Source of the DNA: Yponomeuta sedellus
Lineage: Eukaryota; Arthropoda; Insecta; Lepidoptera; Yponomeutidae
DNA: 64,000 bases
Assembly (NCBI GenBank): GCA_934045075.1
Contig: OW203730.1
Span: 8,176,785 to 8,240,784 of the forward strand
Reading direction: 5' to 3'
In this document: positions 20,452-30,290 of the stretch, piece after piece
Position numbering within the stretch: position 1 is the stretch's first letter
Layout: each line of letters starts with the position of its first letter
Position numbers and translations under genes: made by a program
Notes under the pieces: generated by a model
Told to the model about the DNA's origin: nothing
Database searches by the model: none
The model's input: only the letters and a program-made list of their open reading frames with translations

Positions 20452-20570
20452 AAATTAAATGAAAAGGTTTTATTCAAAGTAGCACAGAAACTGCGGCTTA
20501 ATGAACGTTACAATTCAAACTAGGTGTCCATTTCAAAATCTAGATCATTTTGGAGAAAAAATGGACAAAT
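20452..20570 (-). mobile_element. LINE-E 3' UTR fragment
   Basis: On the minus strand it is the 3' UTR seen at 12290-12410: ctagtttgaattgtaacgtt, cattaagccgcagtttctgt, ttgaataaaaccttttcatt. Confidence 0.8.
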
Positions 20571-20625
20571 AGATGAAAATATACTAATTTCGACGATTAC
20601 GTGTTACTGACATTTCAATACTATG

Positions 20626-20856
20626 TACAGTACGATTAAAATCAGTGAACGATTCGGCCAACCTCGGTAATTCTCGTGAGTCTCTCATCTCTCACATAGA
20701 GTTATCAATTACAGATATGACCTTTAATTCTATTATTATTTATTTATTTTATTACTCGTTGTCTTACTGAATACAAGAACGATATGAGTAACAAAACCTC
20801 CTTTGCAGCTCAAAACTAGGTTGGCCGAATGGTTAATAGATTTTAATCGTACTGTA
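20626..20856. mobile_element. foldback MITE, 39-bp arms
   Basis: The left arm 20626-20664 (tacagtacgattaaaatc ... ttcggccaacct) is inverted at 20818-20856 with about four mismatches. The 153-bp interior is non-coding. Confidence 0.88.
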
Positions 20857-21397
20857 AGAGTAATTAAGATATGAAGTCACGGACCTCGATACAAACAGGA
20901 GGCCGATTCTCGCCCATGGGAATTGAAAGCGTAGATGCAAAATATAGACATTTGTCGCATAAAAAAAAGATGCGATAACTCGACAGAGTCATTCATTAGA
21001 CACTTATTGTCCGACTGCGGCGAAGCCCAAAAGGAGGGTAATGTGTTTAGTTCGTATGTATGTAAGTATGTCCGATTCTATGTTCCCTCATAACTCCTTA
21101 ACCAATGGTCAGATTTTGTTAAATAAGTTGTCATTCGATTCGTCATCCTTGCGTGTTTGTCTAGGCTATATAATTTTTTTTTTGTCATACGAATTCAATC
21201 TAGCAAGGCGTTCAGAATACAGATTTTGGCTGCCGCTCGACTTTTTACGTAGGATTCCAAGTCAAACCAAACTTAAGAGACGTATACGACTTATTTGCTT
21301 ATGAAGTGAGACTTGACTCCCAGTTATGATTTTAGAAGGTCCGAATGCACTTAATCTGTACCTGTATTATGTAAACCTAAATAAATAATTATATTTT
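20857..21397. other. no classified feature
   Basis: The frame at 21041-21304 includes a ttcgtatgtatgt and ctcataactccttaacc stretch that looks like a dispersed repeat rather than a gene. No domain. Confidence 0.4.
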
Positions 21398-21600
21398 TTT
21401 GATGCACTAACCCGTGCTAAGGACAATTTAAAAACCTACTTAGAGGCTAAAAATTTCACCCATGCCGGGATTCGAACCCGCGACCTCTGGCTATCCATGC
21501 CAGCGCTATTTCCAACTGAGCTAATGGGCGACTCACCGGGTTCGAATCCCGGCATGGGTGGAATTTATTGCCTCTAAGTAGGTTTCTAAATACATAAATA
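21398..21600 (-). mobile_element. pal-tRNA inverted dimer, second arm truncated at the B box
   Basis: The left part is a full minus-strand arm with long tail. The right part is a plus-strand arm starting at the T-arm (ccgggttcgaatcccggcat) and ending in a ctaagtaggtttctaaata short tail. The flanks are low-complexity aaataaataa, so a TSD is possible but not decisive. Confidence 0.85.
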
Positions 21601-22240
21601 AATAAATAAATAAAAAATTATTGCCAGCGTCCTGGGAACTCTCCAACAGCAGCGGTCTAGCTTTTTTTTATACAGAACTTATTTTGTAAATACTGCGTTT
21701 AATCAATTAGTGATAGATGAAATATTTGTATATTTTTATAGTTTATTTGAGTTAAGGCTCTTTTCTAAAACCAAGAACCTTTGTCAATTGTGCCTATTTT
21801 GACTTGAGAAATTACTCTTCATTCTTTATTTTCTAACAACAACACAAACTGATACTTATGTCTTCATCTGGAAACCGATACAGCTGTCGTCAATATGTAG
21901 TACAATTGACAGCAAATCGACCTATAAACGCGTGCACTCTACTCAATTACGTTTAGGACGACTTTACTGCCAAAATGTAAATGTTATTGTGATGTCGTCT
22001 GTACTACTTTTGTAGCATCAATGAGTAAAGTTTCTACTTCGTTTGCATAAGTTTCCTTTCAGTGGTAATTATAGAGGTAAAGCTGTACTTTATTTTAACT
22101 CTTCAGACTAAGCAAGCGTTCGTGTTTTACTTATAAATAAATTGCTAGTTCTTAAATAATTTTTAAATTTGTGTGAAGAAGAATGTTAAAACAAAGAATT
22201 TTTTTTTGTTTTGAGTTCGTTCTATTTTTAGATGCTGTGG
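21601..22240. other. no feature recognised
   Basis: Begins with an (aaat)n-like run; nothing else supportable. Confidence 0.45.
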
Positions 22241-22294
22241 TGATGTCCCAGGCACTAGAGGCACCGGAGACCGCGTCTGAGAGGTCCCTTTACC
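22241..22294 (+). mobile_element. SINE-D variant 1 fragment
   Basis: gatgtcccaggcacta and the following ccggagaccgcgtct resemble the middle of SINE-D variant 1 (26294-26617). A matching downstream piece (gaaggtgccactgggcg, 22568-22584) lies on the other side of SINE-A, suggesting SINE-A inserted into this copy. Confidence 0.5.
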
Positions 22295-22312
22295 TATCTT
22301 TACTTACATCAT

Positions 22313-22557
22313 AGTAATAATAAATAAATATTCATGGACATTGCACAAATCTCGTTAGCCAAATACTAAGTACAACTACGAGTAAATGAATTGTGTTACA
22401 GGTGCTAACTCGACGATAAATTCAATACAATAAATACATAGATAACATGCAAGACCCGAGACAAACTAGAAAACTTTGTTTCCTAGTTTGACCCGGCCGG
22501 GATCGAACCCGAGACTTTCGATCAGTCAGCGTTCCAAACCACTGCGCTACGGAGGCC
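22313..22557 (-). mobile_element. SINE-A, tRNA-derived
   Basis: Minus strand: tRNA-like head ctccgtagcgcagtggtttg, B box gggttcgatcccg, then ctagtttgtctcgggtcttg, atctatgtatttattgtatt, ending ccatgaatatttatttatta. The structure is the same as 18611-18845 but the tail is short. Confidence 0.9.
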
Positions 22558-22589
22558 GAGTATGGATGAAGGTGCCACTGGGCGTTCTT

Positions 22590-22795
22590 CTTCGTCATGT
22601 GCCGTTTTCTATCGGAGGTTCTCAACCAATTCGGTTTTTCGAGGTTGCCAATACAAACAAGAAACTGGTACTTTGTTGAAACCACTACCACAGGTTGTGT
22701 ACCCACGATAGATTTGGTTTCCCACGTCTCTTGGAATCTTTCCCTGTAGGATAAGTTGAAGGAGACTCTACTTGTTGGCATTACATGTCCAAAAG
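22590..22795 (-). pseudogene. LINE reverse transcriptase C-terminal relic
   Basis: On the minus strand two frames combine into a reverse-transcriptase tail. First comes FGHVM, then (frameshifted) SLLQLILQGKIPR, then KRRGKPNLSWVHNLW, a stop, and WFQQSTSFLFVLATSKNRIG. The RGRP-like KRRGKP, the SW..NL..W block and the ST..LF..A...R block are typical of R1/Jockey-like C-termini. The 119-codon open frame through the region joins this to the SINE-A head and is not a gene. Confidence 0.7.
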
Positions 22796-22925
22796 GCTCC
22801 AGATTCCGTTTCTTGATGGTGTTAAGTACCTCTGTATTTTTTTTCTATTTTATGCAAAACGGCAGAGTTGCGGATTCTTTGAACCCCAGAAATACTAAGC
22901 ATCCGGCGGTACACACAAATCTTAA

Positions 22926-22978
22926 ACGCCTCTGTACGGACGCTTTATAAATCATCTCATTTCGTAGATGCAAAGCCT
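22926..22978 (+). mobile_element. SINE-D variant 1 3' end
   Basis: acggacgctttataaatcat, ctcatttcgtagatgcaaag, cc. This matches the 3' end of 26294-26617 and 60034-60418. Confidence 0.65.
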
Positions 22979-24004
22979 AAAGTTTGATTGTAAGAGTTCC
23001 ATGATTTTGAAATAAAGTAGAATTATACAGTCGAACCTTTCTGCGATACAGGAAGAGACCCGTGTCGGCACGACGCACGTGTATTGAACGTTAGAGATCA
23101 GTGAAATAGATAGTTCGATGAAAAACAACTGGTTTGCGTTTTATTTATCTTCAATAAACCGCCGAAATAACATATGGCAGGTGAATCAAAACCATTGAAT
23201 TTGAAGTAAGGATAGAAGATCATTCAATAGCTTTTTTCGGATCCTGGCGCTGACGTCGCTTGTCGGTAAAATTTGTGACTAACTTATAACATTTTCTGTA
23301 TAATAACGAAATTGAACCACATTTCCCTAATAGTTTATTTTTTTATAAATTAATATTAAAAAATCCAATGATTTAATCAATAAGTTATTAAGATCGAGAT
23401 AACTTAATTATTTTAATCAATCTTTCGTAACCCAGTCAGCTACCGTACTTGATAATGAGTTGCTTGTGCCCAATCTCACTAGTCTATGCTACTCCACGTT
23501 AGATGGCGCTAATAGAAATAATTGGGCCACACAGAAGGGACTGGGGCGCGCGCAGACATCACTGATTAAACCGTTCGCAGATAGTAAATGTCACGGATAT
23601 CCGTGGTAAATGTATAGAAATTTTCGAAAACGATACACGAAAATATACCTCATGGATGGTTCACAGATATTTCACATTTTGCAAAATAGGTGGAAGAAAT
23701 ATTTTTTTTTAAGGTTTCTAGTACAAGATCGATTAAGCTATGTTGGTACATCTTTTAATTTTTATGTGATTTATTGACAAATAAGTTGCTTAAAACTTTA
23801 CTAAAAACGGTACCGATTATTAAGGCAGCTTCCTATAAGAACTCGTGGTCGCAGTTTGTACCCCCTAGTTTTTGAATTCGCAACTTGCTGTTGAGGAACA
23901 GTCGACAGCATATCACCTTTACATTTTATAATGTCTTGGAATAATTAACTACATAAACAATAATTAACTATAGCCCTTTAAGTATAACTTCCAACTAAAA
24001 CATA
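22979..24004. other. no feature recognised
   Basis: A short family-B-like piece (caggaagagacccgtg) is at 23048-23064. Otherwise nothing supportable. Confidence 0.4.
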
Positions 24005-25417
24005 GATTTTAGGGTTCCGTACCAGAGGGTAAAAACGGGACCCAATTGCTAAGATGGTATGTCCGTCTGTCGGTCTGTCCCCAAGCTGAACGTAAACTCT
24101 CATGAACCGTGTAGCTACAGTTGATATTTTTATAGATGATGTACATATTTATTTAATGAAAGTCATTTCCATTTTAACCGACTTCAAAAGAGGTTATCAC
24201 ATCGACGCGTATGTTAATTATTTTTCACTATGTTTTCGCATTATCTTCGTCAAATCTTAACCTATTTCGATATTTTTTTTTTGTTCTACTAGGTATAGCG
24301 TCCCATTGGTCCCATTTTAATTTGGTGAAGATGTCATGAAGACTTTGAGAGATGGAGAAAAGAACTTTTCAATGGACAGCAGCAAATAAGGCCTAATGGG
24401 ACCCATTCATAAATAATATGCATATGTTTCATAAAATATAGTATAAAAGCTGTCCCAGGGTAATTTGGTGATGTTCTGATGAAGACTTTCAGAGATGGGA
24501 ATTTAGAACTTCAAATTTAAGTAAAAAAAATCACTTTGTTCATCAAATACTTTCATTAAGTAGCACATTATCTGGTGGACATTGTTACGAAGTTCATCAG
24601 CTCAAATGTAGTTCTTGAGAGGTTTTAAGTTTCTAATCTAGATAAAAATATGCCGTTTTCAGTTAACCAGAATTTAAGTCAAAATATACAATTTTACTGT
24701 CGTGGTTATTAGTTCCTTAGTCAAAAATATACTATAAGCATGCGTAGTTATAAAAGTCACAATATCTATTTAGTTTCATACGAGTTTCACAAGTCAGTCA
24801 GTGATTAAAACGGTATAAAACGAAAATATGTTTACGCAGAGGACAAATACAGCGCTGGTGCACAAAAGTGTATTTTGCATGGGCCCTGTAATTTATAATA
24901 AGCTGTCTAGTGCATTAAGAGAACTGGACTTAGGCTTGTTCAAGCACAAATAAAAAAATATATTATTTAAAAACTGCTATCATACAATAATCGAATTTCT
25001 GACTGATAATTATATTGATTAAAATAAGTATAACAATGATATACTATTTGATATTATCCCCGTGACTTCTCTTGTTTGACATTTTTACTTATTATCGCAT
25101 GGAATGTTATTTTTTTTATTTTCTTGACATTTTAAATTCTTGATGTTAATATAATAGGTCAATCAAATTAAAAAAAAATCCAGGAATTAATTCCCAGAAA
25201 GCTGGATATCATTTTATACCATCATTTGATCTTAAATGTGTGTAATGCGAATTCGCACGGTCCCAGGAGGTGAGCTCAACTTTTGGGGGCCAAAAAACCG
25301 CGAACTTATCACACTTTCTTTCAGTTTTGTGCTTCTAGCTCGGAAACGGTACTTTGGACTGGAATCTTCGTTATTGCAATATTAAAGAGAGTTAAATTTT
25401 GCGTTGTATGATTGTCT

Positions 25418-25681
25418 TCTTCTTCAGGCTATATTATGGAGTCCACTGCTGGACATAGCCCTCCCTTAGTGATGACCAGAGCGGCCTGTCTTATACCATA
25501 ATTGGGGGTTAATGCCCATAATCCCCACGCTGGGCATGCGGGTTGAGGATCGCAGATTGGTGGCATTGTACTGCAGGGGGCGCTGCTGCCCACCCCCCAG
25601 TTTGTGTCCCTTAGTCACCTTTTACGACACCCGCGGGAAGAATTTGGGTTGGTGCTATTCTTTAAGCCGAAACCACACAGC
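25418..25681 (-). mobile_element. Family C retroposon with 10-bp TSD
   Basis: A complete family-C unit (264 bp), flanked by perfect atgattgtct at 25408-25417 and 25682-25691. On the minus strand it starts gctgtgtggtttcggc and ends agcctgaagaaga. Confidence 0.88.
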
Positions 25682-25884
25682 ATGATTGTCTAAAACTTTA
25701 AATTCGATTTATTGGTATAGCCGAAATCAAAAGTTGTGAACCGGAACTTATTTACGTGCAAATTTACATTATGCGAATTTTCAAGACCATATTTCTTTGA
25801 AACTGATACTCTTACTTCTATTGAAATACCCATAAGACAAACATTGTAGAGAATAAAATTTCACATTATACCTAAAAACTATTT

Positions 25885-27298
25885 TTATTTAATCTTTTCA
25901 GAGCACTCTCCACCAGCCTCTATACCACGTATCATGCGTCTGACTCTGAACCAATTTTCAAAACATTTATTCCAGTCCTCCGCAGACACCTCTTCCACGG
26001 CCTTCTCAAACGCTGCTAGCGCGTCTTCTGGCGATGAAAACTGTATCCCTTTGAGCAGATTTTTTATTTTAGGCAGTAAAAAGAAGTCACACGGAACCTA
26101 ATCAGGACTGTAAGGAGGGTCTCCTAAGACTCTGATCTGTGTGGAGTCCAGGAAGTCCCTCGTTTTGATCGCAGTGTGCGCGGGCGCGTTGTCGTGGTGA
26201 AGAAGGACCCCGCGGAGCCCGTTGTTCAATCGCTTGTTGCTCAATTCAGAAAAAAACTTCTGGCAGGCATTTTGTGTTATACCATTCAGCGTTTAATGAC
26301 TTTGTTTAATTTCAAAGTTACGTACATTTGAGAATTTGTAGTTGCAATACCACTCGCTAACGGTGAAGGAAAACATCGTGAGGAAACCCGCGGCCTGGTT
26401 GGCTCCGCACGTATTGACTAGTCTTTCCTGTGGGCTAGGCCGACTAAGCTGTCAGGATGGTATAGGTGCTGGGCAAGCCTACACCATCTATAAAACCATG
26501 TCCCAGGCACTACAGCGTCGGAGTGGGCCCTTCACCCATCTAGTGTGAGTGAAGATACCACTGGACGCTGTATAAATCATCTCATTAAGTAGATGCAAAA
26601 AGGCCAATATTATTATTATTCAGCGTTGATGCTGCTTTGGTCTCAAAGTGGAATTGAAGTTAGGTACCCCGTCAAAGTGAAGAAACTATAAAAAAAATCC
26701 TGCGCTCCTCGATCGCTTCACTTTCGTAGGCGTTGGTTCATTTTGAAACAACCAAACTGTCGACTGATGCTTTGTTTCTGGATCATATTGAGAAATCCAG
26801 GATTCGTCACCTGTCACAGTGTCGTAAACGCGCCGTGACGAGCCAGCATCAAATTTTTGTAACAAATCACGGCACCAATCCACACGGGCCTGCTTCTGAG
26901 CTTCGGTGAGGTTGTGCGGCACCCAGCGGAAAATTATTCTCCTTACGGGAAGGTGCTTGTGCAAAATCTTGTGAACACTTCCTGAACCAATCTGCAGTGT
27001 ATGCTGAATCTTTTCGTACTTAATTCGTCTGTTTTCTTGAATTATTTTTTTTACTGCCAGCAAACTTTCTTCGGTGACAGCCGTGATAGGACGACCACTC
27101 CTTTGTTCATTCCCTCAAAGTAAGATGACCGCGTTTGAACTCGCTATACCAGCGGTAGATGGTTGTTTTTGAAGGTCCTTCATTCATAAAAGCAATTCGA
27201 AGTCGATCACATGACTCATCAGGTCTTAAGCCACATTTGAAATAGTATAAAATCATAGCACGAAAATGTTCTGAATGCCGATCCATTTTGGCTCTCAA
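25885..27298 (-). pseudogene. mariner transposase, dead, interrupted by a SINE
   Basis: DDD-type Tc1/mariner transposase. From the start (27298): MRAKMDRHSEHFRAMILYYF, then SKTTIYRWYSEFKRG (first HTH). A frameshift near 27107-27115 follows. Then RSGRPITAVTEESLLAVKKI (linker and second HTH), and RVDWCRDLLQKF, VTGDESWISQYDPETKHQS (first catalytic Asp). After the inserted SINE come INAEWYNTKCLPEVFF, a frameshift, and LLHHDNAPAHTAIKT (second Asp). Finally PPYSPD, a stop, VPCDFFLLPKIKNLLKG (third Asp, 34 residues after the second) and EDWNKCFENWFRVRRMIRG, ending at TAA 25885. All three catalytic Asp codons survive (DD34D) but at least two frameshifts, one stop and the insertion abolish function. 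Termini are uncertain; ttatacNtaaaaactattttt occurs as a direct repeat near 25868 and 27390. Confidence 0.95.
26294..26617 (+). mobile_element. SINE-D variant 1 inserted in mariner, 10-bp TSD
   Basis: The 324-bp insert is bounded by perfect attcagcgtt at 26284-26293 and 26618-26627. It is 5' truncated (no tRNA head) and begins in the body (ttaatttcaaagttacgtac, ataccactcgctaacggtga). It ends tgcaaaaaggccaatattat plus a (tat)n tail. The same sequence with a complete tRNA head is at 60034-60418. The host codons resume after removing the insert and one TSD copy. Confidence 0.95.
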
Positions 27299-27410
27299 AA
27301 AATGCGGAGGGAAATTTGAAAATCGAACAGTAGTATTTTTACTTTTAAATAAATGACGTTTTCATAACAACTACTAGTGGCCAATGTCTTATACATAAAA
27401 ACTATTTTTC

Positions 27411-28264
27411 AAAACTTTCTGAGTGGCCTGGTATAGACAACTCAACTTTCAAATTCAGTTATTATCTAAGACTATATTTGCATGAATTCAAAATTATACT
27501 TTTTTCATTTTGCGGATTTTCCGTTAGTATGAGGTGTGAAGTCCACATTTAAGGCAATTTGAGGGTAAGGAACATTTCAATGCAACATTTTAAGGACGCG
27601 GTCAGAAAACTAGAGATTCGAAGTAGGTATTGTGAATGAAAAACAATTTTACGCAATTGATCTTTAATTAGTACCTTAGGAAGCAATAGAAACATTAAAA
27701 ATGAATGTGACATTGATAAAATATATAGATATGCAGCACAGCATTCAAGTTCCCATTTTCTTAGTTGTTGAAATTACCCGGTTCACAACTTTTGATTTCA
27801 GATATACCACTAAGCCTAATTACTTGTTAATTTCTATATTACTTGTTACTATAAATTCTTCTTAGTCTGTACCTACGCTCTACTGAGCAGTCGTGGTCTT
27901 CAAAAAGAGGCTTCATTATAGGCTAATGTTGCGTGTCTCACGATGTCTCGCCGACGTTTACAATATTTACAGAATATTTCGTTGTATTCACTTCAAAAAT
28001 AAATAATTTAATTAATAATAGTACCTACGGAACCCTTCGTGCGCAAGTCAGACTCGGACTTGGCCAGTTGATTTTTTTACTTACTATGCTTGCTTGCTAG
28101 ATACCGATTTAGTACCTAATCCATAATTATACAAATTAGACATATTCATGCCTGCTCACACACTTGGTTCATTCATCGCATCGCATTTCTACAAATGTAG
28201 TTTGTTGTAGATTCAACACTAGTAATTTGTATCTTTTTACATTTACATCAGCTCTTTTAAATAG
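27411..28264. other. no gene recognised
   Basis: Contains the right end of the composite repeat (28021-28075). I looked here for a 5' terminus of the Transib element (CACNNTG with an A-rich block 23 bp in) and did not find a convincing one. Confidence 0.45.
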
Positions 28265-29789
28265 GTAGATCAGATTTCTGTTGGTAGAAAGTTAAAACAC
28301 AGAAAATTTTCTCTTCCTCTGGGATTATCAAAGTGGAAATATATTACACTGAGAGAGATGACAATGCGTGAGGGCTTAACAGACTTTCACCCATCGTATT
28401 ACAAGATTCAGCAAGCTAAGTCAAGCTGTTATCCTCCCGATCAGGTTTTCATTATAAATGACACCATGGCGAAACTAGATCTGCAAGCTCTGTTGAATAT
28501 AACCATACAACAAATTTTGAAAACCTTACCAGAACTGTCTGCTTACATGGGTTAAACACTGGTTTTGTTATCCAAGTGGGGTTTCGACGGTTCATCAAAC
28601 CAAAGCAGATACAATCAAAGCATTGAAGGAGGTGAAACAGATGAATCTCTGTTTATGACAACACTTGTTCCGCTGCAGTTATCTAACGGGACTGAAGTTA
28701 TATGGAAAAACCCGAAGCCATGCTCAGTTTTCTACTGTAGACCTGTACAGTTTCTTTTCGCAAAAGAAAGCGAGTCTCTCGTAAAAGAAGAAATGAAGAA
28801 AATGGAAGAGGAAATAGCTGCATTGGTGCCCTCAGAATGTAGAAATATAAAAATAAATCATGATCTAGTCATGACTATGATCGACGGAAAAGTTTGCAGT
28901 TATTTATCCGAAGCTCTTTCCAGTGCAGTTTGCTATTTATGTCTAGCAAAACCGAGCGAGATGAACAATATTGATGCAGTAATACGAAGAGAAGTATCCA
29001 ACAACATGTTAAAATTCGGCTTATCTCCGTTACATGCCCAAATTAACTGCATGGAATGTTTGCTACATATAGCATACAGACTGGAGTTGAAGACTTGGGC
29101 AGTAAGAGGAGATAAAGATAAGGCTGTCATGCTGACCAAAAAGCAGTTGCTGCAAGAACGATTCCAACAGAAGCTTGGTCTTCTTGTGGACGTGGTCAAA
29201 CAGAGCTCTGGAACAACGAACGATGGAAATAACGCACGAAAATTCTTCGATGACCCAAAAACAGACAGCCGAGATAACAGGAGTGGATGAAGAATTGATT
29301 AGAAGATTTGCAGTCATACTTCAAGCCATTACATCTGGTGAAGAAATAAACGTCGACAAGTACAAAGAATATGGCCGAAGTACTGCAGAAAGGTACCTGG
29401 ACCAATACAGCTGGTACTATATGCCAGCTACAGTGCACAAGTTGCTAATCCATGGTGCTGAAATTATAAGGAACTCCTTGGTTCCTACTGGGATCTTATC
29501 TGAAGAAGCATCCAAAGCTCGCAACAAAGATTTTCGATGTTAACGAGAATTTCACTCGCGAAAGAACACCAGGAAGAATTCAAACGAAGATGTCATCAAA
29601 AGGATGCTTCTCACTTCTGATCCTTTTATTTCTTCAATGCGACCAGTTATGAGTATAGCTTTAAAGAAAAAAATAAGTCAAGAAGCAGTGGATCTTTAGG
29701 TATTACAACGACATCATATTGAGTTCTGTAACGTCGAAAATATTGAAAGTGACACAGATTCCGAGAAAGAAACTGATTTATATGAATAA
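28265..29789 (+). pseudogene. Transib (RAG1-like) transposase relic
   Basis: RNase-H-fold DDE transposase of the Transib superfamily, the group related to the vertebrate V(D)J recombinase RAG1. The in-frame region starts after a TAG at 28262. It reads LGLSKWKYITLREMTMREGL, then TDFHPSYYKIQQAK, SSCYPP and IDTMAKLDLQALLN-like sequence, then a TAA (28553-28555). The same frame continues LLSKWGFDGSSNQSRYNQ (Asp probably the first catalytic one), SLFMTTLVPLQL, FYCRPVQFLFAKE, LVMTMIDGKVCSYLSEA (probable second Asp), and NDGNNARKFFDDPK. A 1-nt frameshift near 29258 follows. Then TAEITGVDEELIRRFAVILQ, WYYMPATVHKLLIHGAEI, LSEEASKARNKDFR, a stop (29541), REFHSRKNTRKNSNEDVIKR, LLTSDPFISSMRP, a stop (29697) and an acidic tail ending TAA 29787-29789. 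About 508 codons, close to the usual core length. Three stops plus one frameshift mean no active protein. Confidence 0.95.
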
Positions 29790-30051
29790 TTTATAAGATT
29801 TTTGTTTGCAATATGTTATTGTAATTCTTTTATTTATATTTTTTATACATTGGTTTCTTTACTTGTCTTTTATGTACCTATTTTAATGTAAAGGATTCAT
29901 AGCTAGTATTTTATTCATGTAGTTTTAAAGGCTTATTTTTTATGTTTACATGATTTAACATTTTTAAAATGTATGTATGTTTTAAAATGTAACTTGGACT
30001 TATTTCATGTATCTTTGTAAATATTTTATGCTTGTGTTTTTCCTCGTGTAC

Positions 30052-30057
30052 AATAAA
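30052..30057 (+). terminator. AATAAA, possible poly(A) signal downstream of Transib
   Basis: An AATAAA within cgtgtacaataaagaatatt, 263 bp past the transposase stop. It could be the Transib 3' UTR or the end of an unrelated LINE tail. Confidence 0.35.
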
Positions 30058-30146
30058 GAATATTCATATCTTATTTGATTTTCATGTGTATAATTTGTTC
30101 GCATATGACAATGTTTTAGAACAGTATTTAAGTAGTTATATTGTAT

Positions 30147-30170
30147 GATTCTTTATAATTATAAAGAATC
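30147..30170. repeat. 24-bp perfect palindrome
   Basis: gattctttataa and its exact complement attached without spacer. Confidence 0.85.
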
Positions 30171-30251
30171 CTTAATTAAGGAAGGTACATAATTTGGCAA
30201 ACACAAAATATACGCTTAAATACCTTAAAAAAATATTTTAAATGCATTTAA

Positions 30252-30290
30252 TTTTTTTTCGACCAAAGTCGCACGAGTGCGCCCATAGTG
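30252..30290 (-). mobile_element. candidate 3' terminus of Transib, RSS-like 7-23-9
   Basis: Read on the minus strand from 30290: heptamer cactatg (30284-30290), 23-bp spacer (30261-30283), then an A-rich nonamer gaaaaaaaa (30252-30260). Established knowledge: Transib termini are described as a CACAATG-like heptamer and an AAAAAAATC-like nonamer separated by 23 bp, resembling the RAG 23-RSS. The position, about 500 bp after the stop codon, and orientation fit a 3' end. No matching 5' end was found, so it stays a candidate. Confidence 0.55.

Larger units (their letters stand above)
24005..28075. mobile_element. composite repeat bounded by gggttccgta / tacggaaccc
   Basis: The left end tagggttccgtacc (about 24009) is inverted at 28021-28036 (gtac...tacggaaccctt), followed by gtgcgcaagtcagactcgga and cttggcc. 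The interior has a cgtcccattggtcccatttt block (24299) and a related piece near 24450. These are landmarks of a widespread lepidopteran interspersed repeat that I recall from general knowledge. It is expanded here by the nested insertions 25418-25681 (family C) and 25885-27298 (mariner). Confidence 0.55.

Noticed and set aside
22422..22781. 119-codon minus-strand open frame
   Set aside because: It runs through the SINE-A tRNA head and out of frame through a LINE relic.
24226..24270. cactatg as a Transib 5' heptamer
   Set aside because: The block 23 bp in is cttaaccta, not A-rich, and it lies on the far side of the mariner.
25867..27410. ttatacNtaaaaactattttt direct repeats as mariner termini
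   Set aside because: Mariner ends are inverted, not direct; the borders stay undefined.
27938..27980. cacgatg as a Transib 5' heptamer
   Set aside because: No A-rich nonamer at 23 bp spacing.
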